Part shown: piece after piece, positions 44,297 to 55,606 of the stretch
Layout of the letters: each line of letters starts with the position of its first letter
Position numbering within the stretch: the first letter of the stretch is position 1
Source: Clarkia xantiana subsp. parviflora
Taxonomy: Eukaryota > Streptophyta > Magnoliopsida > Myrtales > Onagraceae
Assembly (NCBI GenBank): GCA_036873135.1
Contig: JAPTYO010000015.1
Coordinates: 16,967,683 to 17,031,682 of the forward strand
Direction: 5' to 3'
Length of the DNA: 64,000 bases
Notes under the pieces: model-generated
Database searches by the model: none
Told to the model about the DNA's origin: nothing
The model's input: the letters and a program-made list of their open reading frames with translations, nothing else
Position numbers and translations under genes: made by a program

Positions 44297-45138
44297 GTGT
44301 TAAGAACACAATAGGGGCCTGAATGTTTGCCGATGTTGCCAAAAGGGGTCTGAATTGAAAAAAAGTATTAATAAGGGCCTGAATTTTGAGTTTTGTGTTT
44401 TTTCAAGTCTCCGTCCAAATTTTCTGTTAAATCTAACAGAACCACGTGAAAAGACAAAAATACCCTTTTGTAATTATTATACAATTTATCAATTTAATTA
44501 ATAAAATGTGAAATGTCTAAAATACCCGTACACACTAATTATGCCCTTAAGGCCACCACGCTCCGGCCACCGCCCGACGACCACCACCCGGCTCCGGCGA
44601 CCACCACCAGCCTCCGATTGGAGCTACGAAGCTCCGGTCGGAGCCACAAAGCTCCGATCGGAGCCACAGGGCTCCAGATCGGAGCTCTGTGGCTCTCGAT
44701 CTGGAGCTCCGTGGCCCCGATCAGAGCTTTTTTGGGTCCGATCGGAGCTTTTCGGTCGTCGCCGGAGGTCAGTGGTGTTCGCCGGAGGTCGGTGGTGGTC
44801 GCCGGAGGTCGGTGGTGGTCGCCGGAGGCCGGTGGTGGTCGCCGGAGTCGGGTGGTGGTGGTCGTCGGAGCTGTGGTGGCTTAAAGGGTATTTTCGTCAT
44901 TTTAGGTCAAACATATGAGAGACACACTTTGGTCAAATGGCATTTTCGGGTTTTCAAATTATTTTTGGTCACATACCAAGCATGTGACCACTTTCCGTAC
45001 ACTTTTAACAGAAAAAATAGACGGAGACCTCACTTATACACAAAACTCAAAATTCAGGCCCTAAATAATACGTTTTTTCAATTCAGACCCCTTTTTGCAA
45101 CATGGCAAACATTCAGGCCCCTATTGTGTTTTTAACCC
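44297..45138. mobile_element. Mutator-like foldback element (GC-rich core)
   Basis: G(T/G)GTTAA(G/A)AACACAATAGGGG termini, with 9-bp TSD tttcgtatt (44288-44296) / ttccgtatt (45139-45147), 8 of 9 matching. Long inverted repeats flank a core of ccggcgaccaccacc, gctccgatcggagc and ggtggtcgccggagg words. Sister of 29501-30380. Confidence 0.9.
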
Positions 45139-45426
45139 TTCCGTATTTTTAAGTCTACCATCATGATAAGTTTATTGAAAACATGATAATACAAACATTA
45201 ATCAAAGATTAAATCCGGTTTAAATGTAATTAATATTGAATCACCCAATTGGCATATCCTAGCCGAGATTACCAAGCTCCATTATAATCCAACTTAAAAT
45301 TTACTTTCCCAACAGTACGTGCACTTTGATTTGTCAGGTGTTTAAGAATACAGATCAAACAGTATAACTTGACAACATCCTCTAATTAAATTAAAAAAAA
45401 TTAATTAATGACCGAATACAGAGAAG

Positions 45427-46047
45427 TCACAGCTTTGCTTTTTGCTTACAGTCTTGACTGCGAATCTTCATATCCATAACCCCGACAACAAACCGACAAT
45501 TCATGGTAACCACGACATGCTTCTTAATCACCTTCATCAACGTGACCCGACCCGGGACCTTCGTATAACTCGCCACCACCATCTCCCCCGCCGCCACGTC
45601 CCTCACCAGATCGCCCATCACGGTCGCCACCTTGTCGACCTGAACTGTAAGCCGTGACCGGAGCTCCACAGACCTCATTGCCGGGACATCGCCGGAGCTC
45701 ACCTCGTCTTCTCCGACCAGAACTCCTCTGTAGAACAAAATGGTCGTTCCGCTGCCATGCCGGAAGCTCACACGGTTCTGGTTCTTTACGAGGAGCGTGA
45801 GATTGACGGAGACGTTGAGGGAGAGTCTGAGTGACGGGAAGGTGACACGTGGCGAGATTCCGTCGATGGTCGAGGAGAGGACTTGGATCTCGGGGACACG
45901 TGGCTTGAAGATGGTTAGAGAGAGTACGAGGATTGTTATTGAGATTGATACGAGGAGGAGGATGGCGGCGGATAGTGATATTAAGCAGCATCGCCGCCGC
46001 CGTCTTCGTCTCGTTAGGGCTTGGTGATCTTTTTGATCCTCAGCCAT
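45427..46047 (-). CDS. LEA_2-domain membrane protein (NDR1/HIN1-like family)
   Basis: An intact single-exon gene of 206 residues. The start is taken at MAEDQKDHQA (46047), because the frame extends 20 codons upstream with hydrophobic, non-family sequence (MVIIFYLFK) and the family usually begins with a short basic cytosolic tail. Residues 13-19 are an Arg run, 21-47 a single transmembrane segment, then FKPR. The remainder is the LEA_2 beta-sandwich, with the family pattern LTLLVKNQNRVSF (84-96), FYRGVLVGE (105-113) and a Cys-Lys-rich end (SQDCKQKAKL). These proteins sit in the plasma membrane with the C-terminal domain outside, and some act in pathogen or stress responses; the role of this one is unknown. 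It is a paralogue of the gene at 62067-62702. Confidence 0.9.
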   Translation of the reverse strand: MAEDQKDHQALTRRRRRRRCCLISLSAAILLLVSISITILVLSLTIFKPRVPEIQVLSSTIDGISPRVTFPSLRLSLNVSVNLTLLVKNQNRVSFRHGSGTTILFYRGVLVGEDEVSSGDVPAMRSVELRSRLTVQVDKVATVMGDLVRDVAAGEMVVASYTKVPGRVTLMKVIKKHVVVTMNCRFVVGVMDMKIRSQDCKQKAKL

Positions 46048-46753
46048 GGCGGCGGGTGACAGTCGGGTGCATGTTAAGGATTTAAATAAATAAAATATTA
46101 TCACCAAAATAAATAAATAGAATCTAATTAGGTTATTTGGCCAAATAAAAGAAGAATCTAATTAGGTTATGGAAATTTGGCAAAACAAAAAATTAGGTTA
46201 TGGAAAACGTTGGATTTTTAATTTTTTAGGTTGTTAAGGAAATGATTATTAATAATTGTTTGTATAGGGCAAATCTATAATAGTGTATTATTTGCCTCGT
46301 AGCGTTTTGTACCGTCATTGTTTTCTAATTCAATTGGAGCTCTATAAATTCTAATATAAAATAATGATTGACTGTAAATTAAATTTTATATCATATTTTA
46401 GTTCTCCGTAAAATAAAGAAATAATCAATTAAAATTTTTTATTTAAATTTATTATCTATACAATTCAGCGGCGAAATTCATATGCGAAAGTTTCATAGAC
46501 CGCCACGTAAGCAATATTTATATAAAAATATTATTATTACAAAATATACATAATAACTATAATAATATATCGGTTAGGATAGTATACAAAATATTGTGTC
46601 TATATATTAGATACTTAATAACTATAATAATAAGCATGATTATTAGGGTTATTCTACAAAATATTGTGTCTATATATGATAACATAACTAGGGTATGCCG
46701 CTAGATATTCCCGACCATGAAGTCGAATTTTCTGACGAGGACGTGAATGTGCG
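46048..46753. other. Upstream region of the LEA_2 gene and intergenic DNA
   Basis: AT-rich. The short leader and probable promoter of the minus-strand LEA_2 gene lie in the first 100-150 bp. A tattttatttatttaaa stretch at about 46079-46096 (minus sense) could serve as a TATA region but is not distinctive. Nothing else is recognised. Confidence 0.4.
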
Positions 46754-46762
46754 CTCTCCATT

Positions 46763-46941
46763 GAGAAATTCTTTTCTACCTCGGTGGCAACATGTGTAAG
46801 ACACCTGTTGCCCGCACACCTATCATAATAGGACAATTGTTAATAAAAAAAAACATATAATTACAAGTGTCGCATTCTGATAGGTTGGTGGGGCAACAGG
46901 TGTACTACACCTGTTGCCACCGAGCTAGGTAAGAATTTCTC
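46763..46941. mobile_element. 179-bp foldback element, second
   Basis: GAGAAATTCTTTTCTACCTC at the left, inverse at the right, with a perfect 9-bp TSD ctctccatt (46754-46762 and 46942-46950). The inverted arms contain ggtggcaacatgtgtaagac / acctgttgccaccgag. The internal sequence differs from the 43935 element although both ends and length agree. No ORF. Confidence 0.9.
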
Positions 46942-46950
46942 CTCTCCATT

Positions 46951-47257
46951 TCCCGCATAAAATCGAATCCAATGTCAAGTATGCCTCATTTTCTCTACTC
47001 TCCTTCTCTATGTCTATCTACTGGTAGTTTTTGAATTTGACGTAGTCTTCATATTTCAAGGCATCTTAAATAAGTGGTTGGTGTCGAAGAAGATGCTCTA
47101 GAAGCTATCTACGAAGAAACGTCGAGGAAGAAGGCCTATCTTATATGGTATTTTGGAGCTCCAAGCAATCGACTAGGGGTATTATACAATTACAAGGTAA
47201 TAGTTTAATTTAATGGATTTTTTTTTTTTTTTTTTTTGCTGTTTATAATGGTTGTTC
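46951..47257. other. Intergenic, nothing recognised
   Basis: Includes a long T-run at about 47220-47237, directly before the COPIA-B LTR. No gene is seen. Confidence 0.4.
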
Positions 47258-48354
47258 TGTTGAAGACCAGATGGAGGCCCAGAGACTCGGTTAGGCCCAC
47301 TTCGAGATTAATATGTTGGGCCAGATTGCTTGTTAGCCCAGTTGTGTCAATATGATCTTTGCTTGTAATATTTAGGGTACTTTTGTGTCGAACTAATACT
47401 TCGCGACGTTTTGCTCCTTTGTTAAAGACCTTTGGTCTGTTTCGTAAAACTCTGATTAGAGTTTAGTATTTAAGTGGGAGGCATGCCATATGAAGGAGCC
47501 ATTCCGATGAATCCTTGATTGATTGCTCCACTTTTGCTCTGCTAAGGTTTCTCTCATTCACCAAAATTTACATGAGAGCGATTCGAAGTTTTAATCTCTC
47601 TGATAATTCGATCCTGCTCCGCTGCGGTATCTGATTTCTTCTTCTACTCCTGAGAATCTGTTGTTGCGTATATTGATCTTTCAAAAATGTTTTTCTGTTA
47701 GAGATTCATCTTCTTTTTTGTTGCATGTTCTTCGTTCATCGCGATTACCTTTATCGCATTGAATCTTTTTTACGATTTGATTTTATGTGAGTATGTTATG
47801 TGATTATTGTAGATCTGTTGATTCTTTGAAAATCCACTCTCAATGATCATTATTCTTTAAAGGATTTGTTCAGATCTGGTTGTTTTCGATCTTTCTGTTT
47901 CATTACTATAACGATCTCTCAATCCTCTTACGACTGTTGTAGATCTGTGGATTTTCTGGCTATTTCACAATTGTAAATTCTTTTTTTTTTCCCGACGATT
48001 TTGCTCAGATTAGGTTAAAGTTTTCTCTTAAAACCTAATCCAAATGAGAAGTCTCGCAATCTTTCCATAATTGTTGTAGATTCATCGACATATTGTGATA
48101 ATCGTATGGTTTTCTTGCATGCATGCCATAATCCGATGATGATTCTCTTGAATCAGAGGCACAACTAAATCCGACTTTTTTTATTTAGGATTTTGCTTTT
48201 GAAAACCTTCTCAGATCTTGCTTATTCTTGTAGATCTGTCATTTTTCACCTCGAAAGCGACTCTGATTTCGCTTCTCTACAATGACATATGAGACAAGCA
48301 AGAATGAGGAGGTCGATCCGTCTAAGGCAAAAGAGATTCCTCCATTATTTTATA

Positions 48355-48880
48355 GGGTTAATAGGTCTTTTGGTCCATAATGTTTGACAACTTTTGGGTT
48401 TTGGTCAATGATGTTTTTTTTTACCTAGTTTTGGTACCATATGTTTGCATATTTTTTTCTAGATTTGGTCTAACCTTTACATTCCGTCCATTTTTTGACA
48501 TGTTCAAGCCACGTGATCCACTCTAAACTTTAAATTTAGTCCCTCTAATACTTTCTTAACCTTTTTTTTTGTTCAATTTAGTCCCGAAGTTTCAAAATTG
48601 ACTCCAATTGGACAATAGGTCCAATTGAATTTTTGAAACTTCGGGACTAAATTGAACAAAAAAAAGGTTAGGAAAGTATTAGAGGTACTAAATTGAACAA
48701 AATTGAAAGCTTAGGGTGGATCACGTGACTTGAACATGTCAAAAAATGGACGGAATATAACGGTTAGACCAAAACTAGAAAAAATCTGCAAACATATGAT
48801 ACCAAAACTAGGTAAAAAAAACATCATTGACCAAAACCCAAAAGTTGTCAAACATCATGGACCAAAAGACCTGTTAACCC
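48355..48880. mobile_element. Mutator-like miniature element inside COPIA-B gag
   Basis: GGGTTAATAGGTCTTTTGG at the left and the inverse (ccaaaagacctgttaaccc) at the right, with a perfect 9-bp TSD tattttata (48346-48354 and 48881-48889). Long inverted repeats (aacttttgggttttggtcaa) and the inner inverted pair 'tccaattg' make it a foldback. Same family as 53537-54366. Confidence 0.94.
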
Positions 48881-49643
48881 TATTTTATATTGCTGAGTCT
48901 ATGCCGAATATTGATCATAATCATCCTCTGTTTTTACATCCATCGAATTCTGCTGGCTTATCTCTGGTATCTGAAAAACTAACTTCCTCTGAGGATTATG
49001 GATTTTGGAGTAAGGCTATGAGGATATGTCTCATTTCTAAAAACAAATTGAGATTTATTACTGGTGCATGCAAGAAAGAGAATTTTGAGCCAAACTTGCA
49101 CTATCAATGGTATCGTTATAATGTCCTCGTGCTTGCTTGGTCATGAAATCTGTCTCTAGAGAATTTATGTCTGGTAACATTTACACTGAAAATGTCTTTT
49201 TCTGTCTGGAATGATTTGAAAAAAGGAGTGCATAAAGTAAATGGATCAAGAATTTGTCAACTGCATCGTGATACATGCTTGGTTCAGCAAGGGGTTGATT
49301 CTATTTCGGCCTATTTTGCTAAACTCATATTTATGTGGGAAGAATTTGATGCTATTTACAACTTGCCCAGCTGTGGCTGTCCTGAATTTCAAAAGCATAT
49401 TATCCATGCAAGTAATCTCAAGCTTTTTCAATTTCTGAATGGTCTCAATGACTCCTATTCGAATGTGAGAACAAATTTGGTTATGAGAGAGTCGTTGCCT
49501 TCAGTTTCTCAAGCTTATGCAGTCTTAGTCCAAGAGGAACACCAGAGAAGTTTGTCTGGAAGCACTTTGGTTAACAATGTCTCTGACATCAAGTCTTCTG
49601 ACACTTCTTGGAACAACCTCGCGGACAGAAAAGGAATCTCAAC

Positions 49644-50261
49644 TGGGGATGGCAACGGGTCTCGGGGCCCCGCTGACCTGCGGAGCCCCGACCGGGTTTT
49701 GACCCGACGACCCGTCGACCCGCGGGTCACGGGACGGGTTCGGGGCGGGGCGGACCCGGGTTGGGGAGGGTCCGGGTCTAGGGGCGCGGAGCCCCGTAGA
49801 CCCGCCCCGAAGTGCCTATATATATATATGTTAAGATGATGTAACATTTACTAAATAATATGGTTATTATAGTACCTTATAAATAACAAGGACCAAATTA
49901 TAAATAGATGTATATTTAGATTATTAGAATTTGTTAATTTGGATTTGTATTTTGTGATGAATTTGATGTGTTTGTTGTTTGTATTTGATTGATGTTTAGA
50001 TTTGGTGTTAGATTTGTGGTTTGAATTTATATATAATGTAATATTTTTGGCAAAAAAAATTATATGTAATATTGAGAAGTAAAAAAAAAAAAAAAAATTG
50101 TTCACGCGGCGGGGCGGGCCGGGGCCCGCGGGATTTTTTTCCCCAGCTGACCCGCCTCGGGAGGTACCCCTGTCCGGGTCCGGGTCTGCCGGGCCGACCC
50201 GCGGGGTGGGTCCCGGGCAGTGAAAAATCTCCCCGGCCCACCCCGCCCTGTTGCCATCCTA
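49644..50261. mobile_element. hAT-like element, TAGGGATGGCAACGGG family, copy 2
   Basis: TGGGGATGGCAACGGG at the left, GTTGCCATCCTA at the right, with a perfect 8-bp TSD atctcaac (49636-49643 and 50262-50269). GC-rich gacccg arms and an AT-rich core, homologous along its length to 43140-43787. It lies in the spacer between the gag body and its zinc knuckle. Confidence 0.94.
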
Positions 50262-50348
50262 ATCTCAACCTATTTTGTGACTATTGCAAAATTAAGGGTC
50301 ATGATTATGACCACTGCTTTAAAAGGAAGGGATATCCTCATGGATGAA

Positions 50349-50840
50349 AATTTCGATCTAATCAAAACAAAACACCCCAAGCTAATTTTGTGATTGATAA
50401 TGCTGCTACAGGTTCAGAGGTAGGCGGTACTGCTGGATCCACCCCTCTGAACTTGCCCAAAAATCAGTCGAAGATGCTTACCATTGAACAATTGGAGCAT
50501 TTTGCTCGGTCAATGGTCAAATCACAACAAGCTGGGTCTAAGGCTGCTGATGCTCGTGTCAATGCTGCTTCCTCAGGTATATCTTTTTCTAACTCCCAGT
50601 GGATTTTAGACACTGGTGCTACTCATCATATTTCTTGTAGATCTGATTGGTTGAGTAATTTGAAAAATGGAAATAGCAATGTTCAATTACCAAATGCCAT
50701 ATATTGTAAAGTGCTTGGTGTTGGCAATTTCGTTTTTGATAAATCAAAAGTTTTGATAAATGTGCTATATGTTCCTGATTTTAAATTCAACTTGTCATGC
50801 TCTGTGATTTTTTATCAAACTTCTGTGATCCTTTAGAACA
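50349..50840 (+). pseudogene. COPIA-B protease
   Basis: After a linker (QAGSKAADARVNAASSG) the frame shows WILDTGATHHIS, the copia retropepsin active site with its Asp-Thr-Gly box, then LPNAIYCKVLGVGNFVF and INVLYVPDFKFNLS, the linker to integrase. The frame runs open for 148 codons, so the protease itself looks unbroken, but the surrounding polyprotein is not continuous. Confidence 0.88.
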
Positions 50841-50939
50841 TTTACGGTGGAATGGTGTTGGAGAATGGTCATGAAGCTGCAGGGCTCTATTTTTTCAAAC
50901 ATACTTCTTAGCCCCCGTAGCACTTCATTCACTAGCTGA

Positions 50940-51693
50940 TCACCCTCAATCCATTCTATGACACAAACGTTTGGGCATCATTCTCTTTAATACAATGAGC
51001 AAAATCAAGTCTTTACGTTCCTTTATTTTAAAAAATAAAGGCATTTCTGATTGTAGCATCTGTCCTATGGCTAAACAGACAAGGATACCTTTTACTGTTA
51101 GTACCTCTGTTAGCCAAAATCCTTTTGATTTGTTGTACATTGATGTATGGGGGTCTTATCAGCAGCCTACTCATGATAATAAGAAGTATTTTCTTACCAT
51201 TGTTGATGATTTCTCTAGAGTAACTTGGGTTTATTTGCTTACTTTGAAATCTGATGTGATAGTAATCTTGAAAAATTTGTGATGGTTACTACTCAATTTG
51301 ATACAAAAATCAAACGAATCCGTTCTGACGATGGGGGTGAATTTTTCAATGATCACTGTGCCTCCCTTTTTTTTTTTTTACTAATGGTGTCATTCATGAA
51401 AGCACTTGTGCTTACACCCCACAACATAATGAATTTGTTGAACGCAAACACTGACATTTACTTGAAGTTGCAAGAGCATTAAAGTTACAAAGTTTTTTGC
51501 CTGACAAATTTTGGGGGTGAAGCCGTTCTAACTGCATGTTACTTAATCAATTTAATCCCAACTGATGTCTTGAATGGCCAATGTCCCTTTGAAAGGTTGT
51601 ATGGGAAAATTTCCAACCTGGATCATTTGAGAGTTTTTGGTTGTCTTTGTTATGCCAAAGTTTCCCCTCCACTGATAAATTTTCTCCTAAGGC
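50940..51693 (+). pseudogene. COPIA-B integrase
   Basis: The pre-integrase HHCC module is truncated or shifted at its start (TFGHHSLNTMSKIKSL), then CSICPMAKQTRIPF, FDLLYIDVWGSYQQPTHDNK with the first Asp, FLTIVDDFSRVTWVYLL, and after a frameshift IKRIRSDDGGEFFND with the second Asp. A T-run near 51367-51378 shifts the frame. The tail reads FLPDKFWGEAVLTACYLINL and LDHLRVFGCLCYAKVSPP, ending where the solo LTR is inserted. Confidence 0.88.
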
Positions 51694-53217
51694 TGTCAGA
51701 CCTAAATCTAACTTAAGGCGGATTACGTTTTGAAAACGTTAATTTGGATAGAGACACAACTAGTATATTAAGGCTAACTAGAATCCTAATATACCTAAGT
51801 GAATAAAGAATTAAACGCATAGGTATAAAATCAGTCTACGATCAGAAATTCAAGTTTGGGGGGTTCTATTACGAATTAAAAATATGAATTTTTAACTACG
51901 CCCTTTCGATACTCAATTCACTTAATTTGCCAATTTTATCGTTAATCAATTATAAATCAATTTGAGCGTGAACAATAATAAAAATTAAATAATACTAACG
52001 CTTATCACATACAGTTAGACCGACGCGACATAACGCGACGAATATGCCTAATTAACCATTTATTATTTAATAAATTTAAACTAACATGATGAATATGCCC
52101 AATTTATCATAAAACTGGTTAATCAAATCTACTAATATAACATGAATTTAAAAATAATAAAATAGACAACGTTGTAACTTGAAATTAAACTAAATTATTT
52201 GCACATAGCTAAATTAAGACTCGGCCTAATTATTCTAATATAATAAAAACAAAATAAAATAGTAATAGTAATAATATAAACATGTAATAATCAATAACAA
52301 AACAATAATAAAATAAACAAGTGATAATAAAATAACAAAATAATAAATTAATTAAAAAAAAAAAAGTTACGGGCCTTCGACCTTGAAGAAGATGACGATG
52401 GACAGCAGTAACAGAGGACCACGACACAGCAAGGAGGTTCACTGACAGCAGGGTGACGACCGGCAGCAGTTCCGGCAGTTTCGGTGGCAGGCAGCGGGAA
52501 AATCCGGTGGCGGGCGGACGGCAGTGGCCGTCCGGTGGTAGCGCGACGATGGGGAGCTGCAGCGGACGAGGAGCGGCAGAACGCGACCGGACCTGGGCGA
52601 AGGACGGGACAGCGGATTGGATGCGAAGGTCTGCTGGTCGGCCAGCAAGCAGGACGGCATGGCCGGAGGGGGCACAATCGCTGGTCGGGATGGCTGGGAA
52701 GGAAGGCCGATGAGAGAGAGAGATAGGGAATTAGGAGAGAGAAAGTAAAATATTTTTCCCTAAAAGACAAAATCGCACAGATCCTGAGAAATAATGTATT
52801 ATTGCTTATTGTGGTGTTTTTCTCTGTGTTTACAATGTAGAATTAGACCCCTACTTATAGTTGAAACCTACCCTAGATTAAAGATAAATCTAAATAAAAA
52901 ATGCTAACAGATAATTATCTTACAGATAATTCCCAGGGATATATATCTGAACAGATAATTACCTTTAAATAAAAGATAATATCTGTAGATAAATACCTTA
53001 CAAATAGTTGTCTAAAAATTAAAAAATTAAAATTATTATATATATATTTTTAAATATTCCGAAAATATTAAATATATTCAAAATATTTTAAAATATATTT
53101 ATAATAAGTTCATAATATGCACTTAAGCATTTCTTGGAGATTTCGTGGCTTGACGCGTCCAAAATTGACGTATTATGTGTAACGTCGTTACGTCTGGGTC
53201 AAAATCGAGTGTTTACA
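51694..53217 (-). mobile_element. Solo LTR (about 1.5 kb) inserted in COPIA-B
   Basis: TGTCAGACC...GTTTACA ends with the 5-bp TSD aaggc (51689-51693) / agggc (53218-53222). The host reading FSPKA resumes on the right side as A-I-A-S-V-M-M-G. A TATAAGTAGGGG motif read on the minus strand (about 52860-52849), followed by CT-rich leader sequence, suggests minus orientation. A GC-rich block (52380-52710) gives accidental open frames on both strands. No internal domain accompanies it, so it is a recombined solo LTR of an unassigned element. Confidence 0.8.
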
Positions 53218-53222
53218 AGGGC

Positions 53223-53536
53223 GATTGCCTCTGTTATGATGGGGGTTTTTTTTTTTTTTTTAAACTCAAAATGGTTACAAGTTATTCAACCTAAGTACCA
53301 AAAGCTTCTTTAGCAGAGACGTTAAGTTCCTTGAAACTTCTTTTCCTTTTAAATCAGATAATGTTGACAATTTACCTGCATCCTATCCTATCTCGATTCC
53401 TATTTTTGTTTTAGACTCAGTTCAAACCGATATCTTTGGAAATGATTTACCAATGTCCATAGTTTGGTTTTGGTGTCCAAAAATGCAACATTCCCAAACA
53501 CACAATAAGAAAACATGGCAGACTTAATAATAATTA
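53223..53536 (+). pseudogene. COPIA-B region between integrase and RT
   Basis: Broken reading of SVMMG, then in another frame LFNL-like, FFSRDVKFLETSFPFKSDN and LPASYPISIPIFVLDSVQ. This is the variable Pol segment that follows integrase in copia elements. A T-run at 53250-53264 adds a frameshift. RT proper, which should follow, is absent. Confidence 0.7.
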
Positions 53537-54366
53537 GGGTTAATAGGTGTTTTGGTCCAACATGTTTGACAACTTTTGGGTTTTGGTCATATATCTTTTT
53601 TTTTTTTTTTTTTTTTTTTTGCATAGATTTGGTACCATATGTTTGAAAACTTTTGGTTTTTGGTCAGTCCGTTAGTTGACCGTCAGTTTGACCGTTAAAT
53701 AGTCATGTGACTTGCACATGCCTAGTCCCAAAATTTTATTCTATTCAGTTTAGTCCTCAAATTATTGTCCTAACTTTTTATTTTTGCAATTTAGCCCATA
53801 AACATTATCAACCGCACCCTAGGACTAAATTGACCTAGCCATGGTCCGACCCATGGCTAGGTCGAACCATGGGTATGGTCGCCCAGGTCCGGCGACCCTA
53901 GCCATGGTCCGACGTAGCCATGGGTCGGACCATGGCTAGGTCAATTTTGCCCAATGGTCCAATTTGGTCAATTGGACCCAAATGCTAAATTGACCTAACC
54001 ATGGCCCAACCCATGGCTAGGTCGTACCATGGTTAGGGTCACCCAGGTCCGGCAACCCTAGCCATGGTCCGACCTAATCATGGGTCAGACCATGGCTAGG
54101 TCAATTTACTCTTAGGGTGCGGTTGATAATGTTTAGGGGCTAAATTGTAAATTAAAGTTAGGACAATAATTTTGAGGACTAAACTGAACAAAATAAAATT
54201 TTGGGACTAGGCATGTGCAAGTCACATGAGTATTTAACGGTCAACTAACAAATTGACCAAAAACCAAAAGTTTTTAAACATATGGTACCAAAACTATGCA
54301 AAAAAAAGATATATGACCAAAACCCAAAAGTTGTCAAACATGTTGGACCAAAACACCTATTAACCC
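53537..54366. mobile_element. Mutator-like foldback element in COPIA-B
   Basis: GGGTTAATAGGTGTTTTGG at the left, inverse at the right, with TSD taataatta (53528-53536) / taataattt (54367-54375), 8 of 9 matching. Inverted repeats run far inward. The core repeats ccatggctaggtcgaaccat and gtccggcgaccctagccatg in both orientations. Same family as 48355-48880. Confidence 0.92.
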
Positions 54367-54433
54367 TAATAATTTACATATAAGCTCAATACTAACCAAT
54401 ATATACAATTCAATATTAATCAATACATGCTTA

Positions 54434-54522
54434 TATGTTCTTAGCTTCCAACATCAAAATAAACAAAAAGATACATATCTCGATTCGTTTGTACATATTT
54501 TACTTTTGTATTGTTGAACATA
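54434..54522 (+). repeat. 89-bp direct repeat, copy 1
   Basis: tatgttcttagctt...attgtt(g/a)aacata occurs here and at 55342-55430 in the same orientation with only a handful of differences. The two copies bracket the COPIA-B RNase H and its 3' LTR-like segment. Confidence 0.88.
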
Positions 54523-54964
54523 GGGAGTCATGTAAAGGTTTATTTTTTTCTTCTACTTGTGATCATAAACTTGTTGCCTTCTGTGATTCTGATTGGGTTG
54601 CTTTCTTAGAGACTCGTAGGTCTATGTATGGTTTTTGTGTTAAACTTGGTGCATCTCTGATTCTTGGAAGGTTAAGAAATATAAAACTGTTTCACTTTCT
54701 TCTGCTGAGTCTGAGAATCATAGTATGAGGAAGGTTATTGCTGGAATAGTTTGGCTTAGAAGTCTCTTATCTGAGTTGGGTTTCAGTTAATTTGCTTCTT
54801 CTATTTTGCACTGTGATAGTAAAGCAGCAATTCAAATTGCTACCATTCCTATTTTTCATGAGAGGACTAAACACATTAATATTGATTGTCACTTTTTGCG
54901 TGATAGAGTTCTTGATGGTACAGTTTCGTTGAAGTATCTTAAGACTAATGTTCAATGTCTATGA
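54523..54964 (+). pseudogene. COPIA-B RNase H remnant
   Basis: [67 protein letters not shown] and FHERTKHINIDCHFLRDRVL match the copia RNase H domain in order, including the catalytic CDSDW, SAESE and CDSKAA motifs. A frameshift follows GASLI and a TAA follows ELGFS. RT upstream is missing. Confidence 0.85.
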
Positions 54965-55341
54965 TACTTACAAGGTTGAGGATGATGAAGTGTGAAGCGT
55001 TTCAGCTTGAGGGGGAGGTTTGGCCTGAAGGCCTTGTGGTTCATTCTGAAACATTGTTGTTGGGTTTGGTTTGTTATTAGCCTGGTTTGTTATTAGGCCT
55101 GACCGAGTGTTTTAATTTGTTGTTGGACTTATTAGTTTTAGTTGTTTGGTTCAGTTTGTAGTAGCTTGTAATATTCAGGGACATGTTTCCTTCATTTTAT
55201 AAGTGTAGGAGTTAAACTTGATTCGCTCAGGTTTCTCCATATTTAAGAGGGATAGTCTGTCATATGAAGGAACTAAACTAAATGAACCTTCCATTGTTGT
55301 GCCTCTTTAATTTCTAGGATTTTGTTTTCCTAATATCAAAA

Positions 55342-55430
55342 TATGTTCTTAGCTTTCAACATCAAAATAATCAAAAAGATACGTATCTCGATTCTTCTGT
55401 ACATATTTTACTTTCCTATTGTTAAACATA
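55342..55430 (+). repeat. 89-bp direct repeat, copy 2
   Basis: Second copy of the segment at 54434-54522, placed just after the 3' LTR-like end of COPIA-B. Confidence 0.88.
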
Positions 55431-55606
55431 ATTTTGCCTAATTTTTTCAATCTCCTTCTTTTACCTCTTGCTTTTCTTCATAATCATGATCTGAAACCAT
55501 TGTTAAACTATTAAATTGTTGTTCTTGATAATCATGAGCTGAAACCATTGTTAAACTACTAAACTCAAAACGACAGCAGCGACCTGGATTAGAATAATGT
55601 TCTCAG

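Larger units (their letters stand above)
48282..50348 (+). pseudogene. COPIA-B gag, split by a Mutator-like and a hAT element
   Basis: The start is MTYETSKNEEVDPSKAKEIP at 48282. Removing 48355-48880 and one TSD restores PPLFY-IAESMPNIDHN in frame. Then come the copia gag N-terminal pattern LFLHPSNSAGLSLVSEKLTS and YGFWSKAMRICLISKNKL, and the UBN2-type part VWNDLKKGVHKVNGSRI, LIFMWEEFDAIYNLP, FQFLNGLNDSYSNVR. After the hAT element the zinc knuckle CDYCKIKGHDYDHC appears (about 50277-50318). Frameshifts lie between 49145 and 49192 and upstream of 49620, and a TGA follows GYPHG at 50346-50348. Confidence 0.88.
47258..55343 (+). mobile_element. COPIA-B: Ty1/copia retrotransposon broken by four insertions
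   Basis: Plus-strand order: an LTR-like segment (47258 to about 47560, with 'gcttgtaatatttaggg' and 'gtatttaagtggg'), a leader, gag, protease, integrase, then after insertions the RNase H and an A/G-rich PPT (agcttgagggggagg) followed by a second LTR-like segment (about 55008-55343). The two LTR-like segments share only parts in order (gcttgtaatatt(t/c)aggg, tatttaag(t/a)ggga, catatgaagga), so they are highly diverged or come from two related insertions. Most of RT is missing. Its boundaries are approximate. Confidence 0.7.

Noticed and set aside
52348..52770. 140-codon minus-strand frame and overlapping plus-strand frames
   Set aside because: They lie in the GC-rich part of the solo LTR. 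No domain is seen and several frames are open at once.
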